From NCBI RefSeq assembly GCF_001463765.1, contig NZ_BBWK01000025.1:1-64000 (forward strand): a stretch of 64,000 bases of DNA, written 5' to 3'. Source of the stretch: Aureimonas sp. AU4 (GTDB lineage Bacteria; Pseudomonadota; Alphaproteobacteria; Rhizobiales; Rhizobiaceae). Position 1 is the stretch's first letter; each line of letters begins with the position of its first letter. The notes beneath the pieces were generated by a model. It was not told where the DNA came from. It worked only from the letters and a program-made list of their open reading frames with translations, and made no database searches. The position numbers and the translations under genes are program-made. Shown piece after piece: positions 34,534 through 46,156 of this stretch.

Positions 34534-37205
34534 GGGCGGGCCCCGGCCTCGAGGGGCAGGACGAGCCGGAAGCGGGCGCCGCGCTCGCCGGCGGGCGTGG
34601 CGTCGAGCTCGGCCCGCCCGCCATGCGCCTCCAGGATGCCGCGCGTGATGGCCAGGCCCAGCCCCGCGCTTTCGCCCGCGTCGCCCCCCGTTCGCGGCCG
34701 GGCGCGGGCGAACTTCTCGAAGACGTGGGGCGCGACGTCCTCGGCCACGCCCGGCCCGTCGTCGCGGATGCGGATCACCATCTCGTTGTCCTCGCGCGCG
34801 GCCGAGAGTGCGATGGCCGCGCCAGGGCCAGCATAGCGCATCGCGTTGCCGACGACGTTGCCGATCGCCTGGTCGAGAAGGCTCTGGTCGGCGAAGACCA
34901 GCGGCAGGTCGGGGGCGGCCGCGACCTCGAAGCGCTGCGTGGCGCCCCGCCGGCGCGCGAGGTCGACGACGCGGTGGAGCGTTTCGGTGACGTCCACCCA
35001 GTCGCGGCGGAGATCCAGCGTTCCCGCCTCGAGGCGCGTGACGGCGAGGAGGTTGCGCACCATGCCGTCGAGATGCTGCGCCTCGTCGCGGATCTGCGAG
35101 AGGAGGTCTCGCCGCGCCGGCTCCCCCATGCGGTCGCCGTAGTCGAGAAGCGCGCTCGCCGCCCCCAGCACCGAGGCGAGCGGGGTGCGGAAATCGTGGC
35201 TGATCGAGGCGAGGAGGATGTTCCTCACGCGCTCGGTCTCGGCCTCGAGGCGCACGCTGCGCACCTCGGCCGACAGAAGCGCGCGGTGCAGGGCCGCGGC
35301 GGTCTGCTCGGTGAGGGCGGACAGGAGCGTGCGCGCCTCGGCGTCCAGCGGGGCGGCGTCCGGCGCGCGCTCGACGCCCAGAACGCCGACCTTGCCCTCG
35401 CGCACGGTGAGGGGCACGAAGGACCAGGCGGTCGAGGGCAGCGTGCCGGTGCCCCGGCCCGCCGGCTCGCCGTGCTCGAAGGCCCAGCGCGCGGCGGTGC
35501 GCGCCGAGCCGTCGAGCCGGTCCTCGGGCGGCCAGGCGGCGGCGACCTCCAGATCCCCGGGGCCGGGCCGCAGCAAAACGGCCGAGCGCCCGGTCGCGGT
35601 GTTGATCTCGCCGACGGCCGCCTCCATCACCGCGCCCGCGTCCGGCAGGGCCGAGAGCGTGCGGGTGAACTCGTAGAGGCGCCGCGCGGCGAGCGTGCGG
35701 CGTGCCGACAGGCGCATCTCCTCGCGCGCGCGGCCCGCCAGCGCCGAGATCGTCACTGCGATGATCAGGAAGACGCCGAGCGCCAGCACCTCGTGCGGAC
35801 GGGCGACCGTGAAGGAGCCGGTCGGGTCGATGAAGAAGAAGTTGTAGGCGGCGAACGACAGGAACGAGGCGACCACCGCCGGCCAGACGCCGAAGACGAG
35901 AGCGGGCACCAGCACCGCGAGGAGATAGAGCATCGAGAGGTTGGGCAGCGGCATGAATCGCACGAGCTCGCGCCCGAGAAGCGTCGCGCAGGCGACGCTG
36001 AGGACCGCCGCGCCGTAGCCGGTCCAGGTGCCGAACTCGGGCCAGCGCCAGCGCGCCGGGCGCTGCTCGGAGGTCTCGGTGAGGACGAGGACCGAGACGC
36101 CGCGCGCCCGGCGCACGAGGGCGTCGGCCAGCCCCCGCCGCGCGAAGGGCAGGAGGCGCCCACGCCCCTGCGCCTTGCCGACCACGATCTGCGTCACGTT
36201 CTCGAAGCGCGCGAAGCGCAGGATCTCGGCCGGCAGGTCAGCGGCGACCAGGCTGTGCGTCTCGGCGCCGAGGTCGCGCGCCAGATGCAGCGCGGCGTCG
36301 AGGGAGGCGGCCGACGCCGTCTCGGGCACGAGGCCCGGGCGCTCGATCGTCACCGCGAACCAGTGGGCGCTCAGGAGGTCGGCGAGACGCTTGCCCTCGC
36401 GCACGAGGCGCTCGGCCTGCCGGTCGGGCCCGAGGCACACGAGAAGCCGCTCGCCGGCCGCCCAGGGACCCTCGATCGCCCCGCCCTGCATGCGCTCGAT
36501 CAGGTCGGAGTCGACCTGGGCGGCGACCTGGCGCAGCGCCAACTCGCGCAGCGCCGTGAGGTTGGAGGGCTTGAAGAAGTTGCGCGTGGCGCGCGTCGCG
36601 GTGTCCTCGACATAGACCTTGCCCTCGGCGAGGCGGCGGATCAGCTCGTCGGAGGGCAGGTCGACCAGCACGATCTCGTCGGCCACCTCCAGCGTCGTGT
36701 CGGGCACGGTCTCGCGCACGCGCACGCCCGTGATTCGCTGGACGACGTCGTTGAGGCTCGTCACGTGCTGGACGTTCATCGTGGTCCAGACGTCGATGCC
36801 GGCGAGCAGCAGCTCGGCGACGTCCTGCCAGCGCTTGGGGTGGCGCGAGCCCTCGACGTTGGAATGGGCGTACTCGTCGACGAGGAGGAGCGAGGGCCGG
36901 CGCTTGAGGGCCGCGTCGAGGTCGAATTCCGGCACGAGCCGTCCGCGATAGGGAATGAGCGCGCGCGGCAGGATCTCCAGCCCCGCCGCCATGGCCTCGG
37001 TCTCGGCGCGGCCATGCGTCTCGAGGACGCCCACCAGCACCTCGCGCCCGTCGGCCTTGGCCGCGCGCGCGGCCTGGAGCATGGCGTAGGTCTTGCCGAC
37101 GCCGGGCGCGGCGCCGAAGAACAGGCGCAGCTTGCCGCGCCCCTCGCGCTCGGCCTGGCCGAGAAGCGCGTCGGGGGAGGCGCGGGGCGCGTCGTCCTGG
37201 TTCAT
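34530..37205 (-). CDS. kdpD: Osmosensitive K+ channel sensor kinase KdpD
   Basis: An 891-residue KdpD of normal length. The N-terminal KdpD domain has Walker A FFGAAPGVGKTYAM (31-39) and VLVGVLETHGRAETEAM, followed by a universal-stress-like domain (about 245-370), four closely spaced membrane helices (about 395-500), a GAF-like region, HisKA with His670 in SISHDFRTPLASV and an ATPase ending in AGLGLAITRGI. It senses low K+ and phosphorylates KdpE. It follows kdpC after 115 bp and overlaps kdpE by 4 nt. Confidence 0.96.
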   Translation of the reverse strand: MNQDDAPRASPDALLGQAEREGRGKLRLFFGAAPGVGKTYAMLQAARAAKADGREVLVGVLETHGRAETEAMAAGLEILPRALIPYRGRLVPEFDLDAALKRRPSLLLVDEYAHSNVEGSRHPKRWQDVAELLLAGIDVWTTMNVQHVTSLNDVVQRITGVRVRETVPDTTLEVADEIVLVDLPSDELIRRLAEGKVYVEDTATRATRNFFKPSNLTALRELALRQVAAQVDSDLIERMQGGAIEGPWAAGERLLVCLGPDRQAERLVREGKRLADLLSAHWFAVTIERPGLVPETASAASLDAALHLARDLGAETHSLVAADLPAEILRFARFENVTQIVVGKAQGRGRLLPFARRGLADALVRRARGVSVLVLTETSEQRPARWRWPEFGTWTGYGAAVLSVACATLLGRELVRFMPLPNLSMLYLLAVLVPALVFGVWPAVVASFLSFAAYNFFFIDPTGSFTVARPHEVLALGVFLIIAVTISALAGRAREEMRLSARRTLAARRLYEFTRTLSALPDAGAVMEAAVGEINTATGRSAVLLRPGPGDLEVAAAWPPEDRLDGSARTAARWAFEHGEPAGRGTGTLPSTAWSFVPLTVREGKVGVLGVERAPDAAPLDAEARTLLSALTEQTAAALHRALLSAEVRSVRLEAETERVRNILLASISHDFRTPLASVLGAASALLDYGDRMGEPARRDLLSQIRDEAQHLDGMVRNLLAVTRLEAGTLDLRRDWVDVTETLHRVVDLARRRGATQRFEVAAAPDLPLVFADQSLLDQAIGNVVGNAMRYAGPGAAIALSAAREDNEMVIRIRDDGPGVAEDVAPHVFEKFARARPRTGGDAGESAGLGLAITRGILEAHGGRAELDATPAGERGARFRLVLPLEAGARP

Positions 37206-37320
37206 GGCGGCCTTCGAGGGTGGACGGTTGCGGGAAACGGCCGAAGGGACGCACCGGCCGGCACGTCCCCCTGGACCAACGAGATAGAGCGGGCGGGCCC
37301 GGCGCGGGAGAAGACGCCGC

Positions 37321-37929
37321 TCAGTTGGCGGCGACCGGCGCGGACGGCGCCGGGGGCGCGGCGGCCGGGGCGGCCGCGTCGAGCGCGAGGTTCACGGCGA
37401 GCACGTTGACGCGCGGCTCGCCGAGGACGCCGAGGGTCCGGCCGCGCGTGTTCTCGGCGATCACGCGGCGCACGGTGTCGGCCGGGACGCCGCGCGCTCC
37501 GGCGATGCGGGCGACCTGAAGCTCGGCAAAGGCGGGCGAGACGTCGGGGTCGAGGCCGCTCCCCGAGGTGGTGATGCTGTCGGCCGGCAGCACGCCGGCG
37601 CCGGTCGCGGCCTTCAGCGCCTCGCCGTCGGTGCGCAGCCGCTCGGCGAGCTTGGCGCTGGTGGGCCCGAGATTGGTGCCCGACGACGAGGAGGCGTCGT
37701 AGCCGTTGCCGGCCGCCGACGGGCGGCCCTGCAGGTAGATGCCTTGGGTGAAGCTCTGTCCGATCAGGGAGGAGCCGACCGGGCGGCCGTCGCGAAGCAC
37801 GAGGCTGCCGGCGGCCTCGCGCGGGAAGGCGGCGCCCGCCACCGCCGTCATGGCGGCGGGGTAGGCGAGGCCGAGGAGGACCGTGAGGAGCACGAGGAGC
37901 GTCACGGCGGGGCGAAGCTGGGTGAGCAT
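37321..37929 (-). CDS. kdpC: K+-transporting ATPase subunit KdpC
   Basis: A 202-residue KdpC with one N-terminal membrane helix (about 7-30) and a periplasmic domain. Family blocks are GSSLIGQSFTQGIYLQGRPS, DASSSSGTNLGPTS, PADSITTSGSGLDPDVSP and ENTRGRTLGVLGEPRVNV. A C-terminal Ala/Pro-rich extension of about 18 residues is unusual and may be disordered. It stabilises the KdpA-KdpB complex. It starts 21 bp after kdpB. Confidence 0.95.
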   Translation of the reverse strand: MLTQLRPAVTLLVLLTVLLGLAYPAAMTAVAGAAFPREAAGSLVLRDGRPVGSSLIGQSFTQGIYLQGRPSAAGNGYDASSSSGTNLGPTSAKLAERLRTDGEALKAATGAGVLPADSITTSGSGLDPDVSPAFAELQVARIAGARGVPADTVRRVIAENTRGRTLGVLGEPRVNVLAVNLALDAAAPAAAPPAPSAPVAAN

Positions 37930-37950
37930 GGGTCGGTTTTTCCGGAAAGG

Positions 37951-40005
<2,055 letters not shown>

Positions 40006-40067
40006 GGGAGGATTTCCTTTGGTCGGGTCGCGGGGCGCGACCGACGAACAAGACGGGGGATGAAAGC

Positions 40068-40092
40068 GGGACCCCGTCCGGGGCGGGGTCCC
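40068..40092 (-). other. Intercistronic hairpin between kdpA and kdpB
   Basis: GGGACCCCG pairs perfectly with CGGGGTCCC around a 7-nt loop, within the only sizeable gap of the kdpFABC transcript. On the minus strand the following bases are GCTTTCATCC, not a U-tract, so complete termination is unlikely. It could protect the upstream mRNA end or tune KdpA to KdpB ratio. Confidence 0.55.
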
Positions 40093-40101
40093 AAAGAAGC
40101 G

Positions 40102-41811
40102 TCAGAAGGTCTTGTTGCTGAGCATCTGGACCTGCTCGGCGATGGGGCCGAGGGCGAGCGCGGGGAAGAACTGGAGACCGCCGAGGATCAGGATGATGCC
40201 GGCCAGCAGCCCCACGAAGAGCGGCCCGTGGGTCGGGAACGTGCCCGACGAAGGGGCGAGCTTGGGCTTGGGGGCGAGCGAGCCCGCGATCGCCATCATC
40301 GGCACGATGTAGGCGAAGCGGCCGAGCAGCATGGCCAGACCCAGCGTCGTGTTCCACCAGGGCGAGTTGGCCGACAGGCCGCCGAAGGCCGAGCCGTTGT
40401 TTCCCGCCGCCGAGGTGTAGGCATAGTAGATCTCCGACAGGCCGTGCGGTCCCGCGTTGCCGAGGCCCGACAGCGCCGCCGGCAGGACGGCGGAGACCGC
40501 CGAGAAGCCGAGGATCGCGGTGGGCAGGATCAGGATGGCGAGCACCGCCATCTTCATCTCCTTGGCCTCGATCTTCTTGCCGAGATATTCCGGCGTGCGG
40601 CCGACCATCAGGCCCGCCACGAAGACCGAGATGATCGCGATCACGAGGATGCCGTAGAGGCCGGAGCCGACGCCGCCCGGCAGGATCTCGCCGAGCATCA
40701 TCAGGACCATGGGCACCATGCCGCCGATCGGCGTGAAGGAGCCGTGCATCGCGTTGACGGCGCCGTCCGACAGGCCGGTGGTGACGGCCGCGAACATGGT
40801 GGAGGCGGCGAGGCCGAAGCGGACCTCCTTGCCTTCCATGTTGCCGCCGGTCGGGTCGAGGCCGGCGCTCGCGAGGACGGGCGTGCCGGCGGCCTCGGCC
40901 CAGTAGGCGATGCCGATGCCGGCGACCAGGAGAAGGCCCATCACCGACAGGATGGCATAGGCCTGCCGGCGATCGCCGATCAGCCGGCCGAAGGCGAAGA
41001 CCAGCGCCACCGACACCACCAGCATCTGCCAGATCGTCAGCGCGTTCGTGAGCGGCGAGGGGTTCTCGTAGGGGTGCGCGGCGTTGGCGTTGTAGAAGCC
41101 GCCGCCGTTCGTGCCGAGCTGCTTGATCGCGAGTTGCGAGGCGACGGGGCCGAGCGCCAGCGTCTGCTGGTTGCCCTCCAGGGTCTGCACCGTGGCGGAC
41201 GCGTTGAGCGTCTGCGGCGTGCCCATCGACACCTGCCAGAGGCCGGTCACGATGGCGAGCGGCAGGAGCACGTAGAGCGTGGCGCGCGTCGCGTCCGCAA
41301 AGAAGTTGCCGACGCTCGACGCGCCCGAGCGCGCGAAGGCGCGCACGAGCGCCACCGCCAGCGCGATGCCGGTCGCCGCCGACAGGAAGTTCTGGACCGT
41401 GAGCCCCGCCATCTGGCTCAAGATGCTCATGGTCGTCTCGCCGCCGTAGCTCTGCCAGTTCGTGTTGGTCACGAAGGAGACGGCCGTGTTGAAGGCCAGA
41501 TGCGGCGACAGGCCCAGAAACCCTTGCGGGTTGAGCGGCAGGAAGGCCTGCGCGCGCAGGAGACCGTAAAGGAGCACGAAGCCCGCCGCGTTGAAGGCGA
41601 GCATGGCCAGCGTATAGCCGAGCCAGCCCTGCTCCTTGGCGGGGTCGATCGCGGCGAGGCGATAGAAGCCGCGCTCGAGCGGACCGAGCACGGGCGACAG
41701 GAAGGTGCGCTCGCCCGCGAAGACGCGGCTCATGAAGGCGCCGAGCGGCACGGCCGCCGCCAGCACGAGGGCGAGGATCAGGAGAATCTGGAGCCAACCG
41801 ATAAGGGTCAT
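40102..41811 (-). CDS. kdpA: K+-transporting ATPase channel subunit KdpA
   Basis: A 569-residue, about ten-helix subunit that binds and conducts K+. Filter and family regions are [50 protein letters not shown] and [15 protein letters not shown]. The length is close to the E. coli 557. Its ATG at 41811 lies 7 bp after the kdpF stop. Confidence 0.96.
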   Translation of the reverse strand: MTLIGWLQILLILALVLAAAVPLGAFMSRVFAGERTFLSPVLGPLERGFYRLAAIDPAKEQGWLGYTLAMLAFNAAGFVLLYGLLRAQAFLPLNPQGFLGLSPHLAFNTAVSFVTNTNWQSYGGETTMSILSQMAGLTVQNFLSAATGIALAVALVRAFARSGASSVGNFFADATRATLYVLLPLAIVTGLWQVSMGTPQTLNASATVQTLEGNQQTLALGPVASQLAIKQLGTNGGGFYNANAAHPYENPSPLTNALTIWQMLVVSVALVFAFGRLIGDRRQAYAILSVMGLLLVAGIGIAYWAEAAGTPVLASAGLDPTGGNMEGKEVRFGLAASTMFAAVTTGLSDGAVNAMHGSFTPIGGMVPMVLMMLGEILPGGVGSGLYGILVIAIISVFVAGLMVGRTPEYLGKKIEAKEMKMAVLAILILPTAILGFSAVSAVLPAALSGLGNAGPHGLSEIYYAYTSAAGNNGSAFGGLSANSPWWNTTLGLAMLLGRFAYIVPMMAIAGSLAPKPKLAPSSGTFPTHGPLFVGLLAGIILILGGLQFFPALALGPIAEQVQMLSNKTF

Positions 41812-41818
41812 GACGCGC

Positions 41819-41905
41819 TCAGAAGCGTTCGGGTCGCACGAGGGCGAACAGGAGATAGGCGGCGAGCGCGAGGCTCACGCCGCCACCGAGAACGAGGTCG
41901 AACAT
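41819..41905 (-). CDS. kdpF: KdpF small subunit (28 aa)
   Basis: A 28-residue hydrophobic peptide, starting MFDLVLGGG and ending VRPERF, with one membrane helix. Length, helix and the C-terminal RPERF match KdpF, the accessory lipid-like stabiliser of the Kdp complex in E. coli. It sits directly before kdpA. The start context (16 nt) is identical to that of the micropeptide gene just upstream. Confidence 0.85.
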   Translation of the reverse strand: MFDLVLGGGVSLALAAYLLFALVRPERF

Positions 41906-41920
41906 GGGAGATCGTGCCTT

Positions 41921-41998
41921 TCAGGCGGCCCAGCGGGCATAGGCGCCCATCAGGACGAAGAAGCCGATCCCCACCAGGAGATACAGGAGGTCGAACAT
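41921..41998 (-). CDS. 25-aa membrane micropeptide upstream of kdpF
   Basis: An ORF of 25 codons encoding one hydrophobic helix, starting MFDLLYLLVG and ending GAYARWAA. It lies 15 bp before kdpF, is first in the kdp transcript, and shares with kdpF the exact 16-nt start context (GAGGTCGAACATGGGA on the plus strand, at 41894-41909 and 41987-42002). It may be a second KdpF-like subunit arising by duplication, or a leader peptide. Short ORFs of this kind occur before kdpF in other alphaproteobacteria as I recall. Confidence 0.65.
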   Translation of the reverse strand: MFDLLYLLVGIGFFVLMGAYARWAA

Positions 41999-42079
41999 GG
42001 GACGGGTCGTCGCTTGCCTTTGACGGTTGAACGACACTCTATTTGCTCGCCCCGCCGTAAGCGCTCCATCGGGACTTCG

Positions 42080-42105
42080 CGGCCGGGGCGTAAGGATCGC
42101 ATAAA
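42080..42105 (-). promoter_or_regulatory. KdpE-like operator of the kdp operon
   Basis: On the minus strand TTTATG-N6-TTACGCCCCG, followed by GCCG. The E. coli KdpE site has TTTATA-N6-TTACACCCCG followed by CCCG, so nearly all conserved positions agree. It is about 80-105 bp before the first kdp micropeptide gene, the right place for an activator. A second partial copy (CTTACGGCGGGGCG) lies 30 bp nearer the gene. Confidence 0.7.
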
Positions 42106-42191
42106 GGCGTTGCCACGGGCCGCCGCCTCGCGCTCTATGCGCCCCGCCTCGTTCCTCCCCGCCTCGCCTGTCCCCTCCCCGAGAATCCGCC

Positions 42192-42938
42192 ATGTCGCCC
42201 GACCTCCTGTTCCTCGTCCTGGTGGGCGCCGCGTTTCTCGCCGGCTTCGTGGACGCCATCGCGGGCGGGGGCGGCATGATCACCGTGCCGGCGCTCCTCC
42301 TGTCGGGCATGGACCCCTTGACCGCGCTCGGCACCAACAAGCTGCAGGGGCTGTTCGGCGCGGGCTCGGCGACGATCGGCTACGCGCGGCGCGGCCTCGT
42401 GAACCTCGGCTCGCTCCTGCCCGCGGCCGCGCTCTCGGCGCTCGGCTCGGCCGCGGGCGCGGGGCTCGCGACCGTCCTGCCGGTGGAGTTCCTGGAGCGG
42501 CTTCTGCCCTTCCTCCTGATTGCGATCGCGCTCTACTTCGCCTTCAAGCCGGGCCTGTCGGACGTCGACCGCGAACGCCGCCTGTCGCCCGCGCTTTTCG
42601 CGCTCCTCGCGGTGCCCCTGATCGGCGCCTATGACGGCCTGTTCGGGCCGGGTACGGGATCCTTCTTCATGCTCGCCTTCGTGGGGCTCGCGGGCTACGG
42701 CGTCCTCAAGGCCACCGCCCATACCAAGCTCCTGAACTTCGCCTCGAACCTCGGGGCCTTCGCGGTCTTTGCGGGCGTCGGCACGATCGACTGGCGCACG
42801 GGTCTGGCGATGGGCGTCGCGCAGTTCGCGGGCGCGCAGGTCGGCGCCTGGCAGGCCTCGCGGCTCGGCGCGCGCCTGATCCGCCCGCTTCTCGTCTCGG
42901 TCTGCATCGCGCTCGCCGTGAAGCTCCTCACCGCATGA
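42192..42938 (+). CDS. TSUP-family (TauE/SafE) membrane permease
   Basis: A 248-residue membrane protein with about seven helices, of the TSUP family of sulfite, sulfoacetate or other anion exporters. The family duplicates [20 protein letters not shown] in the N-terminal half and [16 protein letters not shown] in the C-terminal half. [19 protein letters not shown] is also conserved. Its stop overlaps the ATG of cobQ (ATGA), so the two are translationally coupled. That suggests a role linked to cobalamin, perhaps cobalt or a precursor, but family knowledge alone would say sulfur compounds. Confidence 0.9.
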   Translation: MSPDLLFLVLVGAAFLAGFVDAIAGGGGMITVPALLLSGMDPLTALGTNKLQGLFGAGSATIGYARRGLVNLGSLLPAAALSALGSAAGAGLATVLPVEFLERLLPFLLIAIALYFAFKPGLSDVDRERRLSPALFALLAVPLIGAYDGLFGPGTGSFFMLAFVGLAGYGVLKATAHTKLLNFASNLGAFAVFAGVGTIDWRTGLAMGVAQFAGAQVGAWQASRLGARLIRPLLVSVCIALAVKLLTA

Positions 42939-44422
42939 GCCGACCCACGGCCGCCCTCATGCTGCAGGGCACGGGCTCGGACGTCGGCAAGAGCGTGCTC
43001 GTCGCGGGCCTCTGCCGCCTGTTCGCGCGGCGCGGCCTCAGCGTTCGCCCCTTCAAGCCGCAGAACATGAGCAACAACGCCGCCGTCGCGCGGCTGCCGG
43101 GCTCGGCGGAGCGCGGCGAGATCGGCCGGGCGCAGGCGCTCCAGGCGCTCGCCTGCGGGGTGCCGCCGAGCGTCCTGATGAACCCCGTGCTTCTCAAGCC
43201 GCAGGGCGAGACCGGGGCGCAGCTCGTGGTGAACGGGCGGGTGCGCGGCACGTTCTCGGCGCGCGACTACCAGGGGATGAAGGCCGGGCTTCTCGCCGAG
43301 GTCCTCGACAGCTACCGGGCGCTCGCCCGCGAGGCCGATCTCGTGATCTGCGAGGGCGCGGGCTCGCCCGCCGAGATCAACCTGCGGGCCGGCGACATCG
43401 CCAACATGGGTTTCGCGCGCGCGGCCGAGATGCCCGTGGTGCTGGTCGGCGACATCGACCGGGGCGGGGTGATCGCCTCGCTGGTCGGCACCCACACCGT
43501 GCTGCCGGAAGCGGACCGCGCGCCGGTGCGGGGCTTCCTCGTCAACAAGTTCCGCGGCGACCCGGCGCTGTTTGCGGACGGCATGACGGCGGTGACGCGC
43601 TTCACCGGCTGGCCGGCGCTCGGGCTCGTTCCCTGGCTGCCGGAGGCCTCGCTCCTGCCGCCTGAGGACTCCGTCTCGCTGGAGCGGCGCATCGAGGGCT
43701 CGGGCGGCGAGATGCTCGTCGCCGTGCCACGCCTGCCGCGCATCGCCAACTTCGACGACCTCGACCCGCTCGGCGCCCACCCCGCGATCCGCGTGCGCTT
43801 CGTGCGGCCGGGCGAGCGCGTGCCGCCCGAGGCCGCGCTCGTGGTGCTGCCCGGCTCCAAGGCGACCGCGAGCGATCTCGCCGAACTGCGCGGCCAGGGC
43901 TGGGACCGCGACATCCTCGCCCACCACGCGCGCGGCGGACGCGTTCTCGGCCTGTGCGGCGGCTACCAGATGCTGGGACGCACGATCCGCGACCCGCACG
44001 GCCTCGAGGGGCCGGCCGGCGACGAGACGCCGGGCCTCGGCCTCCTTGCGGTGGATACCGAGCTTCGCGCCGACAAGACGCTGCGCGAGGTCGCGGGGCA
44101 TGTCGGCGGCCATCCGGTGGAGGCCTACGAGATCCACATGGGCGAGAGCGCGGGGCCCGACACGGAGCGCCCCTTTGCCGTGGTCGGGAACCGCCCGGAG
44201 GGCGCGCGGGCGCGCGACGGGCGCGTGGCGGGCACCTATCTGCACGGCGTGCTCGCGGGCGACGGCGCGGCCGGGGCCGTCCTCGCCTCGCTCGGCCTTT
44301 CCCTGCCCCCCGCCCCGGCGGGCTACCGCGAGGGCGTGAACCGGGCCCTCGATGCAATCGCCGACCGGCTGGAGCAGGCGGTGGACGCGCAAGCGCTGCT
44401 TCGCATCGCGCGCGGCGCATGA
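42935..44422 (+). CDS. cobQ: Cobyric acid synthase CobQ
   Basis: A 495-residue amidotransferase that amidates the b, d, e and g carboxylates of adenosylcobyrinate a,c-diamide. The N-terminal ATP-binding fold has [19 protein letters not shown] and [32 protein letters not shown] is a family hallmark. The C-terminal glutaminase nucleophile Cys is in [12 protein letters not shown], with His in YEIHMGES and GTYLHGVL. It is coupled to the upstream TSUP gene and stands apart from both main cob blocks. Confidence 0.96.
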   Translation: MSRPTAALMLQGTGSDVGKSVLVAGLCRLFARRGLSVRPFKPQNMSNNAAVARLPGSAERGEIGRAQALQALACGVPPSVLMNPVLLKPQGETGAQLVVNGRVRGTFSARDYQGMKAGLLAEVLDSYRALAREADLVICEGAGSPAEINLRAGDIANMGFARAAEMPVVLVGDIDRGGVIASLVGTHTVLPEADRAPVRGFLVNKFRGDPALFADGMTAVTRFTGWPALGLVPWLPEASLLPPEDSVSLERRIEGSGGEMLVAVPRLPRIANFDDLDPLGAHPAIRVRFVRPGERVPPEAALVVLPGSKATASDLAELRGQGWDRDILAHHARGGRVLGLCGGYQMLGRTIRDPHGLEGPAGDETPGLGLLAVDTELRADKTLREVAGHVGGHPVEAYEIHMGESAGPDTERPFAVVGNRPEGARARDGRVAGTYLHGVLAGDGAAGAVLASLGLSLPPAPAGYREGVNRALDAIADRLEQAVDAQALLRIARGA

Positions 44423-44516
44423 CCGCGAGGTGACAGGGACCTTACCAAGGTTTCACGCAGCGCATGGCCGCACTGCCCTAGCTTGAGGGACGAGACGTCC
44501 GATTCGAGGTCGACCC

Positions 44517-45110
44517 ATGAGCATCGCCGGCGCGCAGTCGCCCTCCCCCCTCGCCGATCGCCCCACAGGCTATGGCCTCGTCACCCGCACGCTCCACTGG
44601 GGCATGGCGCTGCTCTTCGCCTGGCAGTTCGCGGGAGCGATGCTTCATGCGCTGGCCGAGCGCACGCCCGTCGAGCGCTTCGTCTGGGCGACGCATTATT
44701 CCGTGGGCGTCACGCTCTGGGCGCTTGTGCTCGCGCGCGGCGCCTGGGGCCTGGCGAACCTCGGCAGCCGGCCACGGCACGAGGGGCCGCCGCTCCTCGC
44801 CAGGGCGGCGACGCTCGGCCATCTCGCGCTCTACGCGCTGATGGTCGTGGTGCCGACGCTCGCCATTCTGCGCGCCGCCGGCAACGGGCGGGGCTTCTCG
44901 GTCTACGGCCTCCAGCTCGTCGCGCCCGGCGGCGAGCCGAACGCTGCGCTCGTCGCGCCCGGCAACGTCCTGCACGGCTTCCTCGGCTGGACGCTTCTGG
45001 TTCTCGTCGCCGGCCACGTCGCGGTGGCGCTGTGGCACGCCCGGGTGCGCCGCGACGGGACGCTGCGGCGCATGACGCACGGGCCCGAGGAGAGCCGGCT
45101 GATCGGCTAG
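44517..45110 (+). CDS. cybB: Cytochrome b561-type membrane cytochrome
   Basis: A 197-residue di-heme b-type cytochrome of the YodB/CybB family with four membrane helices. Likely heme ligands are the His of TRTLHWGMALL (helix 1), THYSVGV (helix 2), VLHGFLGW (helix 3) and VAGHVAVALWH (helix 4). Such proteins move electrons between quinol and periplasmic or superoxide partners. The ATG at 44517 follows a 94-bp gap after cobQ. The stop shares CTAG with the convergent SDR gene. Confidence 0.88.
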   Translation: MSIAGAQSPSPLADRPTGYGLVTRTLHWGMALLFAWQFAGAMLHALAERTPVERFVWATHYSVGVTLWALVLARGAWGLANLGSRPRHEGPPLLARAATLGHLALYALMVVVPTLAILRAAGNGRGFSVYGLQLVAPGGEPNAALVAPGNVLHGFLGWTLLVLVAGHVAVALWHARVRRDGTLRRMTHGPEESRLIG

Positions 45111-45955
45111 CGCTCTTCGGCGAACCGCTTGAAGCGCTCCGCCCAGTCCTTGTGCCAGCGCGACAAGGGCGGGCGATTCTCCACGATGTCGCCCGCCGCC
45201 CACAGGATGCGCCGCTCGTCGAGCTCGCGCGAGACGTCGTTGTCGGGGCACAGGATGTAGAAGTCGCCGGCCTCCAGGCGCTCCATCATGAAGTCCACCG
45301 TCTGCTCGGCGGTCCAGGCGGCGGCCGGCTTCTCGGTCCGCTCCCCGCGCGTGAGGTCGGTCCACACGAAGCCGGGGATCAGGAGCGCGGCCTCGACCTG
45401 ACCGCCTTCCGTCTGGCGCAGCTCGTGCTGCAGCGCCTCGGTGAACACCTTCACGCCGGCCTTGGCGACGTTGTAGGCCGGGTCGCCCGGCGGCGTGGTG
45501 ATGCCCTGCTTGGAGCCGGTGTTGATCACGAGCGCGGGCTCGCCGTGCGCACGCATGGCCGGCACGAAGGCGCGCGTGCCGTTGATGACGCCCCCTAGGT
45601 TGATCGAGAGAACCGCGTCCCAGGCCGCCTGCTCGCCGAAGATCGAGGAGCCCGGCTGGATCGCGGCGTTGTTCATGAGGACGTGGACCTTGCCGAGCGT
45701 GCGCTCGATATGGGCGCTCGTGCGCTCCAGCCCCTGCCGGTCCGACACGTCGCAGGCCGCCGCGAGCACGAGGCCCGGCTCGTCGGCGATGGCGAGCAAC
45801 TCTTCCTGCGCCCGCTCCAGCTCCTCCATGCGCCGGTCGATGATCGCGACCTTGAGTCCCGCGCGCAGGAAGCGCTTGGCGGCGGCGAGCCCGATGCCGG
45901 ACGCGCCGCCCGTGATGACGGCGGTGTGGAGCGGGGCGATGGCGGGATGATGCAT
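45107..45955 (-). CDS. Short-chain dehydrogenase/reductase
   Basis: A 282-residue classical SDR. The NAD(P) fold shows AVITGGASGIGLAAAKRF, an acidic/basic pocket IIDRRMEE, NNAAIQPG, and the catalytic Ser/Tyr/Lys in NTGSKQGIT and AYNVAKAGV. The C-terminal segment with YILCPDNDVSRELDERR and a lid helix is longer than usual. The substrate is unknown. It is convergent with cybB and divergent from the phosphatase gene across 201 bp, which holds GC-rich dyads but no promoter that I can identify. Confidence 0.88.
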   Translation of the reverse strand: MHHPAIAPLHTAVITGGASGIGLAAAKRFLRAGLKVAIIDRRMEELERAQEELLAIADEPGLVLAAACDVSDRQGLERTSAHIERTLGKVHVLMNNAAIQPGSSIFGEQAAWDAVLSINLGGVINGTRAFVPAMRAHGEPALVINTGSKQGITTPPGDPAYNVAKAGVKVFTEALQHELRQTEGGQVEAALLIPGFVWTDLTRGERTEKPAAAWTAEQTVDFMMERLEAGDFYILCPDNDVSRELDERRILWAAGDIVENRPPLSRWHKDWAERFKRFAEER

Positions 45956-46156
45956 GGGATCGGGTCCTCGGGACGGGAAGCTCGGCGGCGGATCGCCGGG
46001 AGATAGGCCGGCGCCGCGCCCACGGCGAGGCGGCGCCGCCGCCCCGCCCGGTTCGGCTCGATGCCCGCCTGACGATTGCGCGGCGCCGCGCCGCTGGTGG
46101 CGGGCCCGCGCCGCCCTAGCTCACCGGGTCGTGAGAGCGAGACGGGGGACGAGCGC

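Noticed and set aside
45956-46156. GC-rich dyads (GGCGGCGCCGCC and similar) in the SDR-phosphatase divergent region
   Set aside because: Short self-complementary GC runs are expected by chance at this base composition and no spacing or repeat supports a regulator site.
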